NCBI GenBank assembly: GCA_947460365.1
Contig: CANHJH010000004.1
Location: 1-40,408, forward strand
Length of the DNA: 40,408 nucleotides
From: Sphingobacteriia bacterium
Lineage (GTDB): Bacteria > Bacteroidota > Bacteroidia > Chitinophagales > Chitinophagaceae
Reading direction: 5' to 3'
The notes below the pieces were generated by a model, which saw nothing but the letters and a program-made list of their open reading frames with translations, searched no databases and was not told the DNA's origin. Both the position numbers and the translations under genes were made by a program. Positions within the stretch are counted from its first letter, which is position 1. Each line of letters begins with the position of its first letter. This document shows positions 16,002-25,600 of this stretch, in pieces.

Positions 16002-16688
16002 TTAAGTAGTTATTTCATTTTTTTTACGACTTGCTTCTTTTTCATGGGCTCTTTTCGCTAAACCATTCAATCCGTATTTCAATGCAATAGGAATTAAAGC
16101 CGGAATTAATCTGCCGATGAGTGGCAATTTAAGCGAAACTAAAAACGATAAGACAAAAATAACCGGTACTACAAAAGTGAAATACAGCCCCAAGCGAATT
16201 CGTTCGGGTGATATTTGATGCGTTAATAGATGCTTGGATGGATTGCTAACATATAGCCAGAGTACTACGTTCATAATAGCCGTGAGTACAATATTGGCCA
16301 CATAAATACCATAGGGCAGGTGTAAGGCAGAATTGGAGGTATATTCACCCAATAATCCCGAACTGAAAGGTAACAATACCACAGAAAAAAGAAAAAGCAA
16401 GTTCAACCATATTAAACGAGAAGTATAATTATCTACATACCCAAAAATACGATGGTGCACCGACCAATAATAACCAACAATAAAAAAACTTATAATGAAT
16501 CCCAACAGCTTTAAACCCATGTGCGCAAGCGAATGCCAAAGTAGTTCATCTGTTGCTTGTTCAATAACTGGCACCTTAAATTCTATAACTAATAACGTTA
16601 TAGCTATGGCAAATACCCCATCACTAAAAAATGAAATGCGGTCTAGTTGATAATGTAGTTTCGATTTGTCGTGTTTTGCTTCTGACAT
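16002..16688 (-). CDS. TMEM175-family potassium channel-like protein (DUF1211)
   Basis: A 228-residue membrane protein with about six predicted helices. The first helix carries RISFFSDGVFAIAITLLVIE, the FSDGVFAI signature of the TMEM175 family, whose bacterial members are K+-permeable channels without the classical selectivity filter. The C-terminus is basic and cytoplasmic. It is the last gene of the minus-strand signalling operon, 5 nt after the cyclase gene, so its expression is tied to the partner-switch genes. Family membership is clear. Conduction and gating here are inferred. Confidence 0.88.
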   Translation of the reverse strand: MSEAKHDKSKLHYQLDRISFFSDGVFAIAITLLVIEFKVPVIEQATDELLWHSLAHMGLKLLGFIISFFIVGYYWSVHHRIFGYVDNYTSRLIWLNLLFLFSVVLLPFSSGLLGEYTSNSALHLPYGIYVANIVLTAIMNVVLWLYVSNPSKHLLTHQISPERIRLGLYFTFVVPVIFVLSFLVSLKLPLIGRLIPALIPIALKYGLNGLAKRAHEKEASRKKNEITT

Positions 16689-16693
16689 AAGTA

Positions 16694-18796
16694 TTAATTT
16701 TTAATTGTAATATCTTTTTTGTTTTTTCTCTTTTTTATATCTCTTAATTTTTTTGCCGAGGAAGTAAAATATTGATGTTTGGTGAAAAAGTTTAATTGAA
16801 GTGTTGTCCAGTCTTCATTCGAAAGTTTGTTTCTATAATTGATTTCTTTATAAAGCTTTTCACTGATTTTAAAATAATCATCTCTTCCCAAATAATCCAA
16901 ATCTGCATCACATAAAACTTGTTCCATCAAATTAGTGGGTGACTGTGGAATTTTAGTGGCCATGATCATCCCATATATGGCTTCAATATCGGAAGGCAAA
17001 AAACCCCATGATGGCAAATTTTCTTTTACAAATTGGCAGCCTCTTTCTTCATGATTTTTTTCATCCCAAATGTATCCAATGTCATGAAGCCATGCTGCTG
17101 TTTTAATTAAATATAGTTGATGAGCAGAGAGTCCTTCATTTAAACCATGCAACTCACTTTTGTCCACTACATCTCTTATATGGTCTATGCTGTGATAAGT
17201 TAAATGCGCAGGCAGGTTATTTATTAAAAATTGTTCCAGTTGATGATATTTTTCTTCAATAGTCAACAATAAATCATTTTTAAAAAACAATACTTCAAAC
17301 ACTTGAATTGCTTTTTCTTTTCCTTTTACGTATATCGGTTCTAATTCTTTAAATGCGAAATGAGAATTGTTTTTAAGTGCTTTATAAACAGACTCAGAAA
17401 CAATAATTTGACCTGATTTTGCATAAGAACACAATCTGGAAGACAAGTTTACTGCGTCACCAATTACAGTATAATTCATCTGAACTTTCGAACCAATATT
17501 ACCTGAAATAACTTTACCGGTATTTAATCCAATACCAATTTCAAGTGGTAGTTGATTGTTCGACTTTCTTTTTACATTTAATTCCTCCAATTTTTGTTGC
17601 ATTTCAATAGCAGTAAGTAATGCGCGCTCAACATCATCATGTGAGCCCAATGGTGCCCCGTATATTACCATTAAGGCATCTCCTATAATTTTATCGAGCG
17701 TGCCATTGTATTTGAATACCACTTCAATCATCTTGTCGAAGTATTCATTGAGTGTTTCTACCACATCCCGTGCACTCATTTTTTCACTCATAGAAGTGAA
17801 ACCCCTGATATCACTAAAAAGTGTAGTTACTTCTAATTCTTGACCACCTAAATTTAAGTGTTCCTCATGTTCTAAAATCTGGTCAACAATCTGTTTCGAT
17901 ACATATTTTTTGAAAGTAGATTTTATTTTATCTAAGTTCGAAATATCTTCTAATGCAATAACCAATCCTATAGATCCTTTCATTTCATCCATCAATGGGG
18001 AGATAGATAAGTTCACTAATATCTCCGAATCTTTTACCAACAATTGATGATTGCTTTCTTTTAAAGTAATTGAACTGTTCTCTACTTTTTGAAGAAACTC
18101 TATGAGTGGTTGATTTTTTTCAAAAACTATTTCATAGTGATTACCAATGATTTCATCTCGGTGTAGTTGTAAGATTTCTAAAGCAGCATTGTTTACCAAA
18201 TCTACTTCTCCAAATAAATTGGTAGTAATAACTCCCGTATGTATAGACTCCATTACACTGGTATTAAATCGCTGAGATTCAATTAGTGTGTCTAGTAAGG
18301 ATGTATTGCTATACGCAACGCTGGCTTGAACCGCAATGGCAGAAAGCATATTTTTGTCGTTTGACGTAAATGGACTTAATCCGGTTCGTAATTCTTTATC
18401 CAATAAAACAATTGCGCCAATAACTTTCTTTTTCTCAGTTAAAGGCGCAATAATAGAATATTTTTTCCCTAGCTTTTGTAATACAAGTGCGTCTACTTCA
18501 ATATCAGATTGATTGTTTCTAGAGAATTTTAGTTGACTCAAAAATCCTCTTTTTCTATTAAAGATAATAGAGTTCAACTGATCATTGTTTATATTGAAAG
18601 AAGATCGTGGTACAAATAACTCCGTAGTCTTTTCTTCAGTAAGAATAAACCCACCCGATGCATCCAGAATACTACATGACTTATTTAGAATTTCCTGTAA
18701 CAGATCTTGAACATTTTCAAATTCAAGCAATGTATTGGTAATTTCTAATAGTGTTTCTAACTCCAGTTGCTTTAAAAGTAATTCGTCCTTTGGCAT
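16694..18796 (-). CDS. GAF-PAS-class III adenylate cyclase-HD multidomain protein
   Basis: A 700-residue cytoplasmic protein with no membrane segment. Order: a GAF-like sensor (about 20-165), a PAS domain (about 175-290, SIHTGVITTNLFGEVDLVNNAA), a class III nucleotidyl cyclase (about 325-505) and a C-terminal HD domain (about 520-680). The cyclase has both metal aspartates (D329, D373), the purine-specifying K369 in DKIIGDA, T443 in MNYTVIGD, and the transition-state pair N450 and R454. The Lys/Thr combination points to ATP as substrate (class IIIb). The HD part shows YHSIDH (H535), LHDIGY (H571-D572), NHEERG and CDADLD, so it also looks catalytic. It is 11 nt downstream of the STAS gene. The HD substrate is unknown. 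Confidence 0.9.
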   Translation of the reverse strand: MPKDELLLKQLELETLLEITNTLLEFENVQDLLQEILNKSCSILDASGGFILTEEKTTELFVPRSSFNINNDQLNSIIFNRKRGFLSQLKFSRNNQSDIEVDALVLQKLGKKYSIIAPLTEKKKVIGAIVLLDKELRTGLSPFTSNDKNMLSAIAVQASVAYSNTSLLDTLIESQRFNTSVMESIHTGVITTNLFGEVDLVNNAALEILQLHRDEIIGNHYEIVFEKNQPLIEFLQKVENSSITLKESNHQLLVKDSEILVNLSISPLMDEMKGSIGLVIALEDISNLDKIKSTFKKYVSKQIVDQILEHEEHLNLGGQELEVTTLFSDIRGFTSMSEKMSARDVVETLNEYFDKMIEVVFKYNGTLDKIIGDALMVIYGAPLGSHDDVERALLTAIEMQQKLEELNVKRKSNNQLPLEIGIGLNTGKVISGNIGSKVQMNYTVIGDAVNLSSRLCSYAKSGQIIVSESVYKALKNNSHFAFKELEPIYVKGKEKAIQVFEVLFFKNDLLLTIEEKYHQLEQFLINNLPAHLTYHSIDHIRDVVDKSELHGLNEGLSAHQLYLIKTAAWLHDIGYIWDEKNHEERGCQFVKENLPSWGFLPSDIEAIYGMIMATKIPQSPTNLMEQVLCDADLDYLGRDDYFKISEKLYKEINYRNKLSNEDWTTLQLNFFTKHQYFTSSAKKLRDIKKRKNKKDITIKN

Positions 18797-18807
18797 CTGT
18801 TAATCAG

Positions 18808-19149
18808 TTATAAAGATTTTACACCTTCTTCTTCATCTTGAAAAATAGTAGAGTATTTGGTGATACCCATAATATTAAATGTTTTACTTACAATAGGGGC
18901 TAAATTGCAGTAGCCGAGTTTTCCATCAACCTGTTGCAATTTTTCAATGATTTCAATTAATATAGATACACCAATACTATTTACTACTTTGGTTCCGCCC
19001 ATATTCAGTAAAAATTTATTTTTACCTTCCGACATCTTTTCATAGCATACGCTCGAAATTTTTTCGCCACCTACATTGTTAAGGTATCCTTCTGTTTCAA
19101 TAACAGTAATGTCATTCACTTGCTTTGTTATAATTTTGAAATCGTTCAT
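18808..19149 (-). CDS. STAS-domain anti-sigma-factor antagonist-like protein
   Basis: A 113-residue single STAS domain of the SpoIIAA/RsbV type. The phospho-acceptor motif is NSIGVSIL with Ser58 as the likely phosphorylated residue. In the family the unphosphorylated form binds the HATPase kinase and the SpoIIE-type phosphatase restores it. Its ATG overlaps the stop of the HATPase gene by 4 nt (ATGA), so the pair is translationally coupled, as in classical partner switches. No sigma-factor gene lies in the window, so its real target is open; the adjacent cyclase is the best local candidate. Confidence 0.92.
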   Translation of the reverse strand: MNDFKIITKQVNDITVIETEGYLNNVGGEKISSVCYEKMSEGKNKFLLNMGGTKVVNSIGVSILIEIIEKLQQVDGKLGYCNLAPIVSKTFNIMGITKYSTIFQDEEEGVKSL

Positions 19150-19559
19150 ATGTTTTTCTTTTTAATCATTGTTACAGTTGTACCATCTTCTGTAGATTCA
19201 AACTCTACTGAATCTACTAATGCTTTAATTAATTCTAAACCCCAGCCGCGTTTTCTTTCTCCACCCAGCTTGTTTTCAATTTTAGGTATCTCTACTTTCG
19301 ATTTATCGAAACCAATACCCTGATCAATTACTTTAATGATCAAAGATTCATCATCAATAATAAAATGTATGAATACATTATTAGTTGATAGCGAATGCTC
19401 AAATGCATTAATACATGCTTCAATAAGCGCCATGCTTATCTCCGAAGACTGTTCCTCTGTAAGTCCCATGTGATTGCCTATCAGTTCTGCCGTATGGGTT
19501 GCTATCAACTCCATATCGGGTATCACCGGTAGTTTTAGTTCAATTGTTGGTTTATCCAT
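19146..19559 (-). CDS. RsbW/SpoIIAB-like HATPase serine kinase
   Basis: A 137-residue GHKL-type ATPase related to the anti-sigma kinases RsbW and SpoIIAB. The N box ALIEACINAFEHS (E47, N51), the G1 box DQGIGFD (D79) and the G2 segment GWGLELIKALVD are all present, so ATP binding and Ser kinase activity toward the STAS partner are expected. There is no membrane or sensor domain. It lies 51 nt after the second phosphatase gene and overlaps the STAS gene by 4 nt. Its target outside the STAS protein is unknown. Confidence 0.92.
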   Translation of the reverse strand: MDKPTIELKLPVIPDMELIATHTAELIGNHMGLTEEQSSEISMALIEACINAFEHSLSTNNVFIHFIIDDESLIIKVIDQGIGFDKSKVEIPKIENKLGGERKRGWGLELIKALVDSVEFESTEDGTTVTMIKKKNI

Positions 19560-19610
19560 TTTGATGGTTTTTAAGTGTGTGGTTCATAGGGTGATTCCTT
19601 TATATTTTAA

Positions 19611-22600
19611 TTACATTGATTTTTTTATGACAATGATAGTAATATCATCAGGATTGTTTTTTCCACTAAGCCAGGTATCAACAGCATTAATCAGTTGGTC
19701 TTTAATTTCTGTTGCATTTTGTTCAGCAAACTGTTCAATTACTTGATGTACCCTATGATAATCGAACAGTTCGCCTGCATTGTTCGGCGCTTCTGGTAGT
19801 CCGTCTGAAATTAATACGATAACATCACCTGTATTAAATGATCTTTCTGTTTCATCAAAATACTCCTCTCTCAATCCACCCAATGGAAGTCCACTCAGCT
19901 CTATTTCTTCAACTTTCTTTTCTACTGCATTGTAGTAATATATTGGAGGCATTGCTGCAGAACTAAATGATACACTAGAATGGTTGATTTTTAAAATATT
20001 CAAGCTCATTCGCATAGTGCCCAAATCTACTTTTTTGATAACCTTATTTAGTTGCTTCAAAATGTCGTTGGGTGAATTGGAAGATATGCCATTCAAGCCC
20101 GCTTTTGCAATAGATACCATCATGCCAGAAATGATTCCATGTCCGGTTGCATCTCCACAAACAACAAATAATTCACCATGTTGCTGCTCAAAAAAATCAT
20201 AGTAATCACCCCCAATTTCAGTAGATGATCGTAATAGTGTTGCGATGTCTAAATCGGCTCTTTTGGGTAATGTTTTGGGCAGCATACTTTGTTGAAAATC
20301 TTTTGCAGCTTTCAATTCATCTGACCTCCTTTCGTTTTCGGCTTTATCCAATGATCTCTTAGATTGATATTTACCAAACAAATAAATCCCGTATCCTAAG
20401 ATGATTAAGTATATTAAATACGCCCACCATGTTCTGTACCAGGGGGGTAATATAGTAAACTGCATAGTGGCTTCCTTACTAACCTGTAAGCTTTCATCTA
20501 TTGCCCTCACATGCAAAGTGTATTTACCCTCTCTAAGATTGGTGTATTCTTTTTTTGAATCTGTAGTATAGGTACCCCAACCATTATCTTGTCCCTCTAA
20601 CCAGTAACTGAATTGTATTTTATTTTCATTGCCAAATACAGGATAAGATACTTCAAAACTGAGTTGGTTTTTACTAAACGGAATGTTTTGATTATTAAGG
20701 GCAATAGCAGAATCCCTAAAATATACTGCCGAAATTAATGCACTATAAACGGTCGACTTCTTTTTTATTGCAGCAGAAGGTACATATCTGAATAGTTTAT
20801 CATCTTGTGAGCCTATCCATACAATTTCATTATCGTCTTTTCCTTCTGCATAAAATCCGTTTGATAGTTCCGACATGTTTACTTTTTCAAATGGATATTG
20901 TGTAACTAAAGGAGGTTGAGTTGATGCAATTTGTACTTTAAATAATCCTTTTAATGTTTTCACCCAATTATACCCCGATTCGGCATTGTAGGTTATAGAA
21001 AATAAACTTTTTTTAACTAAACTATCTAAACTCCATCCTGTATATTTTAATTGAAATTGTTTACTGTCAATCGTATAAATGTGAAAACTCGAATCAATTG
21101 CATGATATTGATTGGTTCCTGTTTGAAAAAATCTGAATAAATTTGACTTGCCAAATTTCTTATTTGCCATTAGTGGATGAAATGTTCCGATTCCACTAGT
21201 ATTATATTGATAAGCCATTGGTCCTTCAATCGTATTGAGCAATAACACTCCGGGTTCCGACTCCACAAAATTGGAAATGAATGTTTTAATGTTGTTGGAT
21301 AATATTATTTCTTTCCATTGGTTGTTTTGATATGTATGAAGTGTTAATCCTTTTGCTGATGAAAAAAGCAGCGTACTATTTAATAAGCTTTGTCGAGATG
21401 CACTGGTGTAGTATTGTGTTTTTATAATACTTGTTTTTGCATTTTTTGAACTTTTAATATTATAATTATTGGTAGTAATAAGCTGATCATTAAATTTAGT
21501 TAAATCGTTTCCAGCTTCATTAACTCCTTGTGGGTTAAAATGAATTGATCCAAAGCTGTTTTTGGGTGGAACCAACTCAAACAAATCATTACTAGTCTTA
21601 ACATATAGTCGACCATTTAATCTGGTTATGCCACCTACAGCGCCATTTAAGCCATTGGTAGTGGTATAATAGGTAAGAGATGGATCAGTTGTAATGGCTG
21701 ATGCGCCTCTTCCGCTCACCCATATATCATTGTTTCTATCTTGAAATATTTCGGTTACATAATTAGATTCTAAACCTACTTCAGTGTTGATGATTTTTAT
21801 TAAATTCAGATTTTGATCTAAAATAAGCAGTCCAAATTTTGTAGTGCCTACCGGAATATATCCGTTCTGTAAAACGGTGTTACTAATATATACTTCTCCT
21901 TTTATGATAAGTTCATCAAGTTGTGGGGTTCCCGTCTTCTTAAATGTGCCATCTTTTTGCAATAGCCAAAATCCGATATTTCTGGAAGCTAATAATATAC
22001 TCCCATTATTAAGCTGGTACATTGCTTCCACCCTGTTCTTAGCTAAAAATTCTGATCCTTTTATCATCACAAATTCATCTCCAATTAGCTCCTTCAAACC
22101 AACACCCCATTGCCTAATAAATATTCTGTTTCCGGCTTTATGCATAATATGAACATCCGGATTAAAATGCCAAACTTTTAGGCATTTATTGTTGAAGTAT
22201 TTATAAATAACACTGTCTGCCTGAAAAAATACCGTATCATTTTTTATAGCTAATTGCCATACCCTGCTGGTTACTTTGTCTTTTGCAGGAAGCGAATTGG
22301 ATAGTGAAACATATTCATATTGATCGGCTACATTTTTTTGTAAATATCCAAAGTTAAAATCTGAAGCAACATATAACTTGCCCTTCTTATCTATCGCTAT
22401 CTTTCTAGCTTCTGAGTAATATGGAACTCCTTTTAGTTTTAACTGCTTCACTCTTTTTCCATCATATAATGCTATGCCGTTTATATGGTTGCCAACCATA
22501 ATAATACCATTGGTATCCTGTGCTATCGTCCAGTTTGCACCTCTGCCGTTTAAGAAGTCTCTAGAATATTTACTGATAAAGTAATTGCCTTCCTCCATTG

Positions 22601-22664
22601 GATTTACTTGACCTAACACGACAATCGAAAACAGTAAAGCTGCTGTTGCTAATGTTATACGCAT
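19611..22664 (-). CDS. Two-component-regulator-propeller/Y_Y_Y sensor with SpoIIE-type PP2C phosphatase, copy 2
   Basis: A 1017-residue envelope sensor. The signal peptide ends at about residue 19 (LLFSIVVLGQ). The periplasmic part is made of beta-propeller repeats and a Y_Y_Y-type Ig-like domain (NKIQFSYWLEGQDNGWGTYT). One membrane helix at about 740-760 leads through a short charged helix to a cytoplasmic SpoIIE/PP2C phosphatase. The metal aspartates are intact: GGDYYDFF (D820), GDATGHG, ISDGLPEAP and NPDDIT. The ATG at 22664 is chosen because it begins the signal peptide; an upstream in-frame TTG at 22712 only adds a non-signal extension. It is 28 nt after its paralogue, with a nearly identical phosphatase domain but a clearly diverged propeller. 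Confidence 0.9.
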   Translation of the reverse strand: MRITLATAALLFSIVVLGQVNPMEEGNYFISKYSRDFLNGRGANWTIAQDTNGIIMVGNHINGIALYDGKRVKQLKLKGVPYYSEARKIAIDKKGKLYVASDFNFGYLQKNVADQYEYVSLSNSLPAKDKVTSRVWQLAIKNDTVFFQADSVIYKYFNNKCLKVWHFNPDVHIMHKAGNRIFIRQWGVGLKELIGDEFVMIKGSEFLAKNRVEAMYQLNNGSILLASRNIGFWLLQKDGTFKKTGTPQLDELIIKGEVYISNTVLQNGYIPVGTTKFGLLILDQNLNLIKIINTEVGLESNYVTEIFQDRNNDIWVSGRGASAITTDPSLTYYTTTNGLNGAVGGITRLNGRLYVKTSNDLFELVPPKNSFGSIHFNPQGVNEAGNDLTKFNDQLITTNNYNIKSSKNAKTSIIKTQYYTSASRQSLLNSTLLFSSAKGLTLHTYQNNQWKEIILSNNIKTFISNFVESEPGVLLLNTIEGPMAYQYNTSGIGTFHPLMANKKFGKSNLFRFFQTGTNQYHAIDSSFHIYTIDSKQFQLKYTGWSLDSLVKKSLFSITYNAESGYNWVKTLKGLFKVQIASTQPPLVTQYPFEKVNMSELSNGFYAEGKDDNEIVWIGSQDDKLFRYVPSAAIKKKSTVYSALISAVYFRDSAIALNNQNIPFSKNQLSFEVSYPVFGNENKIQFSYWLEGQDNGWGTYTTDSKKEYTNLREGKYTLHVRAIDESLQVSKEATMQFTILPPWYRTWWAYLIYLIILGYGIYLFGKYQSKRSLDKAENERRSDELKAAKDFQQSMLPKTLPKRADLDIATLLRSSTEIGGDYYDFFEQQHGELFVVCGDATGHGIISGMMVSIAKAGLNGISSNSPNDILKQLNKVIKKVDLGTMRMSLNILKINHSSVSFSSAAMPPIYYYNAVEKKVEEIELSGLPLGGLREEYFDETERSFNTGDVIVLISDGLPEAPNNAGELFDYHRVHQVIEQFAEQNATEIKDQLINAVDTWLSGKNNPDDITIIVIKKSM

Positions 22665-22692
22665 AATTCGATATTGAATAGAGTTGAATAAA

Positions 22693-25600
22693 TTATTTTT
22701 TCTTAATAACAATAATGGTTATGTCATCTGGATTATTTTCACCACTTAGCCACGTATCAACCGCATTAATTAGTTCATCTTTAATTGTTGCAGCATCTTT
22801 TGATCCATGTTGTTCAATCAATTGATGCACGCGTGTATAATCAAAAAGTTCACTCATTTTATTAGGCGCTTCCGGTAATCCATCAGACAGCAAAACAAAT
22901 GCATCACCTCGCTCAAATGGTCTTTCTTCTAATTCAAACAGTTCATTTTTTAATCCACCTAGTGGTAATCCACTTATTTGAATTTCTTCTACTTGTCCAC
23001 TTGCTGCTACATATCTATATATTGGTGGCATGGCAGCAGAACTCATCGTTACTTGGTTGTTATTAATTTGTAGCATGTTTAAGCTCATTCGCATGGTGCC
23101 CAAATCAACTCGTTTAATCACACTATTTAATTTGTTTAATATCTCATTTGGTAGTGCTGAACTAATGCCATTCAAACCAGCTTTGGCAATAGATACCATC
23201 ATTCCAGAAATGATGCCATGTCCGGTTGCATCACCACATACAACATATAATTCCCCATTTTTTTGTTCAAAAAAGTCGTAATAGTCCCCGCCAATTTCTG
23301 TAGAAGATCTCAGAAACGTTGCAATATCTAAATCGTTTCTAGCAGGTAAAGTTTTGGGTAGCATACTTTGCTGAAAATCTCTGGCAGCTTGCAATTCACT
23401 ATTTTTTCTTTCATCATCCATCTTTTTCTTTTGCTGCGTTTCCCGATACTTTACAAAAAGCTTAATGAGGTAACCAAGTGTAATTAAATATATCAAATAT
23501 GCCCACCACGAAAACCAGGGTGCAGGGTATACTCGTATTAAAAGTGTGGCGCCTTTCTCATTCCATATGCCATCATTATTACTGGCCTTAACGAGGAATT
23601 TGTATTTGCCGGATGGAAGATTGGTGTAGGTAGCAAAATGCCTGTTGCCAGAGTAATTCCAGTCATTATCATACCCTTCCATTTTATAGGCATACTGATT
23701 AAATTCCGGGCTCTTGAAATTAAATGCAATGAATTCTAAAGAAAGTTGGTTTTCATTGTATTGAACTTCAACTTCTTCAGCTGATTCGGCAGCTTCAATA
23801 TTAATGATGTTACCCTTTTTGGTTATTGATTGTATAATTACGTCTGGAGCATTTGGATTATCTTTCACGTTCTCCGGAAAAAAATAATTGGCTCCAAATA
23901 AACCACAATACGCAAGTTCTCCATTTTTACTTTTTGAAAGCGAAGACGCATTGAACTCAAAATCCTGTGCACCGTCTGTTTTATAAAACCCTTTAAAAGC
24001 CTTTGTTTTTGGATTATACCTGATGATGCCAAAATTACTTGAACTCCATACCATTCCATTTTTATCGATGGTTACATCATATAAATATTGATTAGGAATT
24101 CCATCTTTTAGATTTAATATTTTGTATTTTTTAGCTTTTAAGTCAAGCTCCATTAGCCCATAACCAAATGTGGGGATATATACATATTGATCCGCTAAAA
24201 CATCTGCATAAGCCATGATTAAAAATTGCACCGGATTTAGCTCTATCCAAGGTGTTAGATTGGTGAGTGCTCCCGTTTGTTCATTCCATTTCCAGAAATG
24301 CTTGTTAGTGAGTATATAGGTTTTGCCGGGTCCTTTATTGATGATGTATTTTATCCTGGAATTTACTTTTAATAATGGGGTATAGGCCTTCATTTTTAAC
24401 GCCCCAGTTTTATCTGCTATCAAAATAGCGGTATCTCCACCCGCGATTAAATCTCCGGATGATGTTAAATAAAAAAATGTCTGATTAAGCTGGGATGCAA
24501 GCTTACCCGCTTTATATGCTTTAGTTAAATTGGAGACTTCTTTAAATGAACCGGCATCCTTATCTTTTCTGTAAAGAATTCTACTTAATCTAGAGTATCC
24601 AATTGCGTAAATAGCGCCAATATTGTCTTCGCCAAACACCCATCTTCTTGTTTCAAGTGATTTTGAATCATTCAAATATCTGGTGGATGTTCTGTTCTTC
24701 CTATTGATCATGGTAATTCCTGCACCCGCTTCCGCTCCACCTACCCATAAATTATTATCTGAATCAATTAAACTTCCCCATGTTACTGAAAATCCTAATG
24801 GCATATCTGCCGGATCTTTAGCCCGCAGGTAATTCATTTTTTTTAGATTGGGGTCATATTTAAGCATTCCAGAGGAGGATGTTCCCAACCATATATTGTC
24901 TTCCTTATCTTCAATGATGTTATAATACAATTCGCTTTTAATACCAGCATTTGGTGCTGTTTTTTCATTAATGTGCAGGAATGTGCCGGTAGTTAAGTCC
25001 ATCAATTCCACCCCTAATCCATCAATACCCAACCATAATTTCTTTTTGTCCTTCGATAAACAAATAGACCTTACTTGCCCCGCTGAGATTGATTTTGGAT
25101 CGTTATTGTGCGTATAAGTTGTACTTTCTCCAGTCTTAATATTGAGTTGTACCAGCCCTTTTGTACAGCCAATGATATATTCATTTGGATGTATTTTTAC
25201 TGCCTGAAAATAAAACACTTGCTTGTCTGGATCCGCACTCTTAAAAAATCGTTTCGTAAATTTTTGGCTGCGTTGATCAAAAAAAGCAATTCCATTACCT
25301 GTAGTTATTAATAGCGTATGATCATCTATCGGCAAAACAGAAACAAAGGAATTATCCTGCCACTTTTGATTTCTATCTAATGCATCAGTAAACCAATATC
25401 TGTTGAATTTTCCGGTTTTAAGATCCATTACGATTAAACCGGTTGAAAAAGTAGTTGCATATAATAACTGACGCGTAGTATCTATATAAAAGTTCAACAC
25501 AATACCCAGTGTTGCTAACTGAACATTGGGAAATTGCTTCCTGTAAGCCTCTGCATAGCCCGGGTCATAGTTTTTCCATTGATCTTTTTTACGGTCATAC

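Noticed and set aside
18808-19559. Calling the HATPase/STAS pair a sigma-B type anti-sigma module
   Set aside because: No sigma factor is in the window and Bacteroidota lack a clear sigma-B; only the biochemical family roles can be supported.
22665-22712. Upstream TTG start for the second propeller-phosphatase
   Set aside because: The 16 extra residues precede a complete signal peptide and occupy most of the gap after the previous gene.
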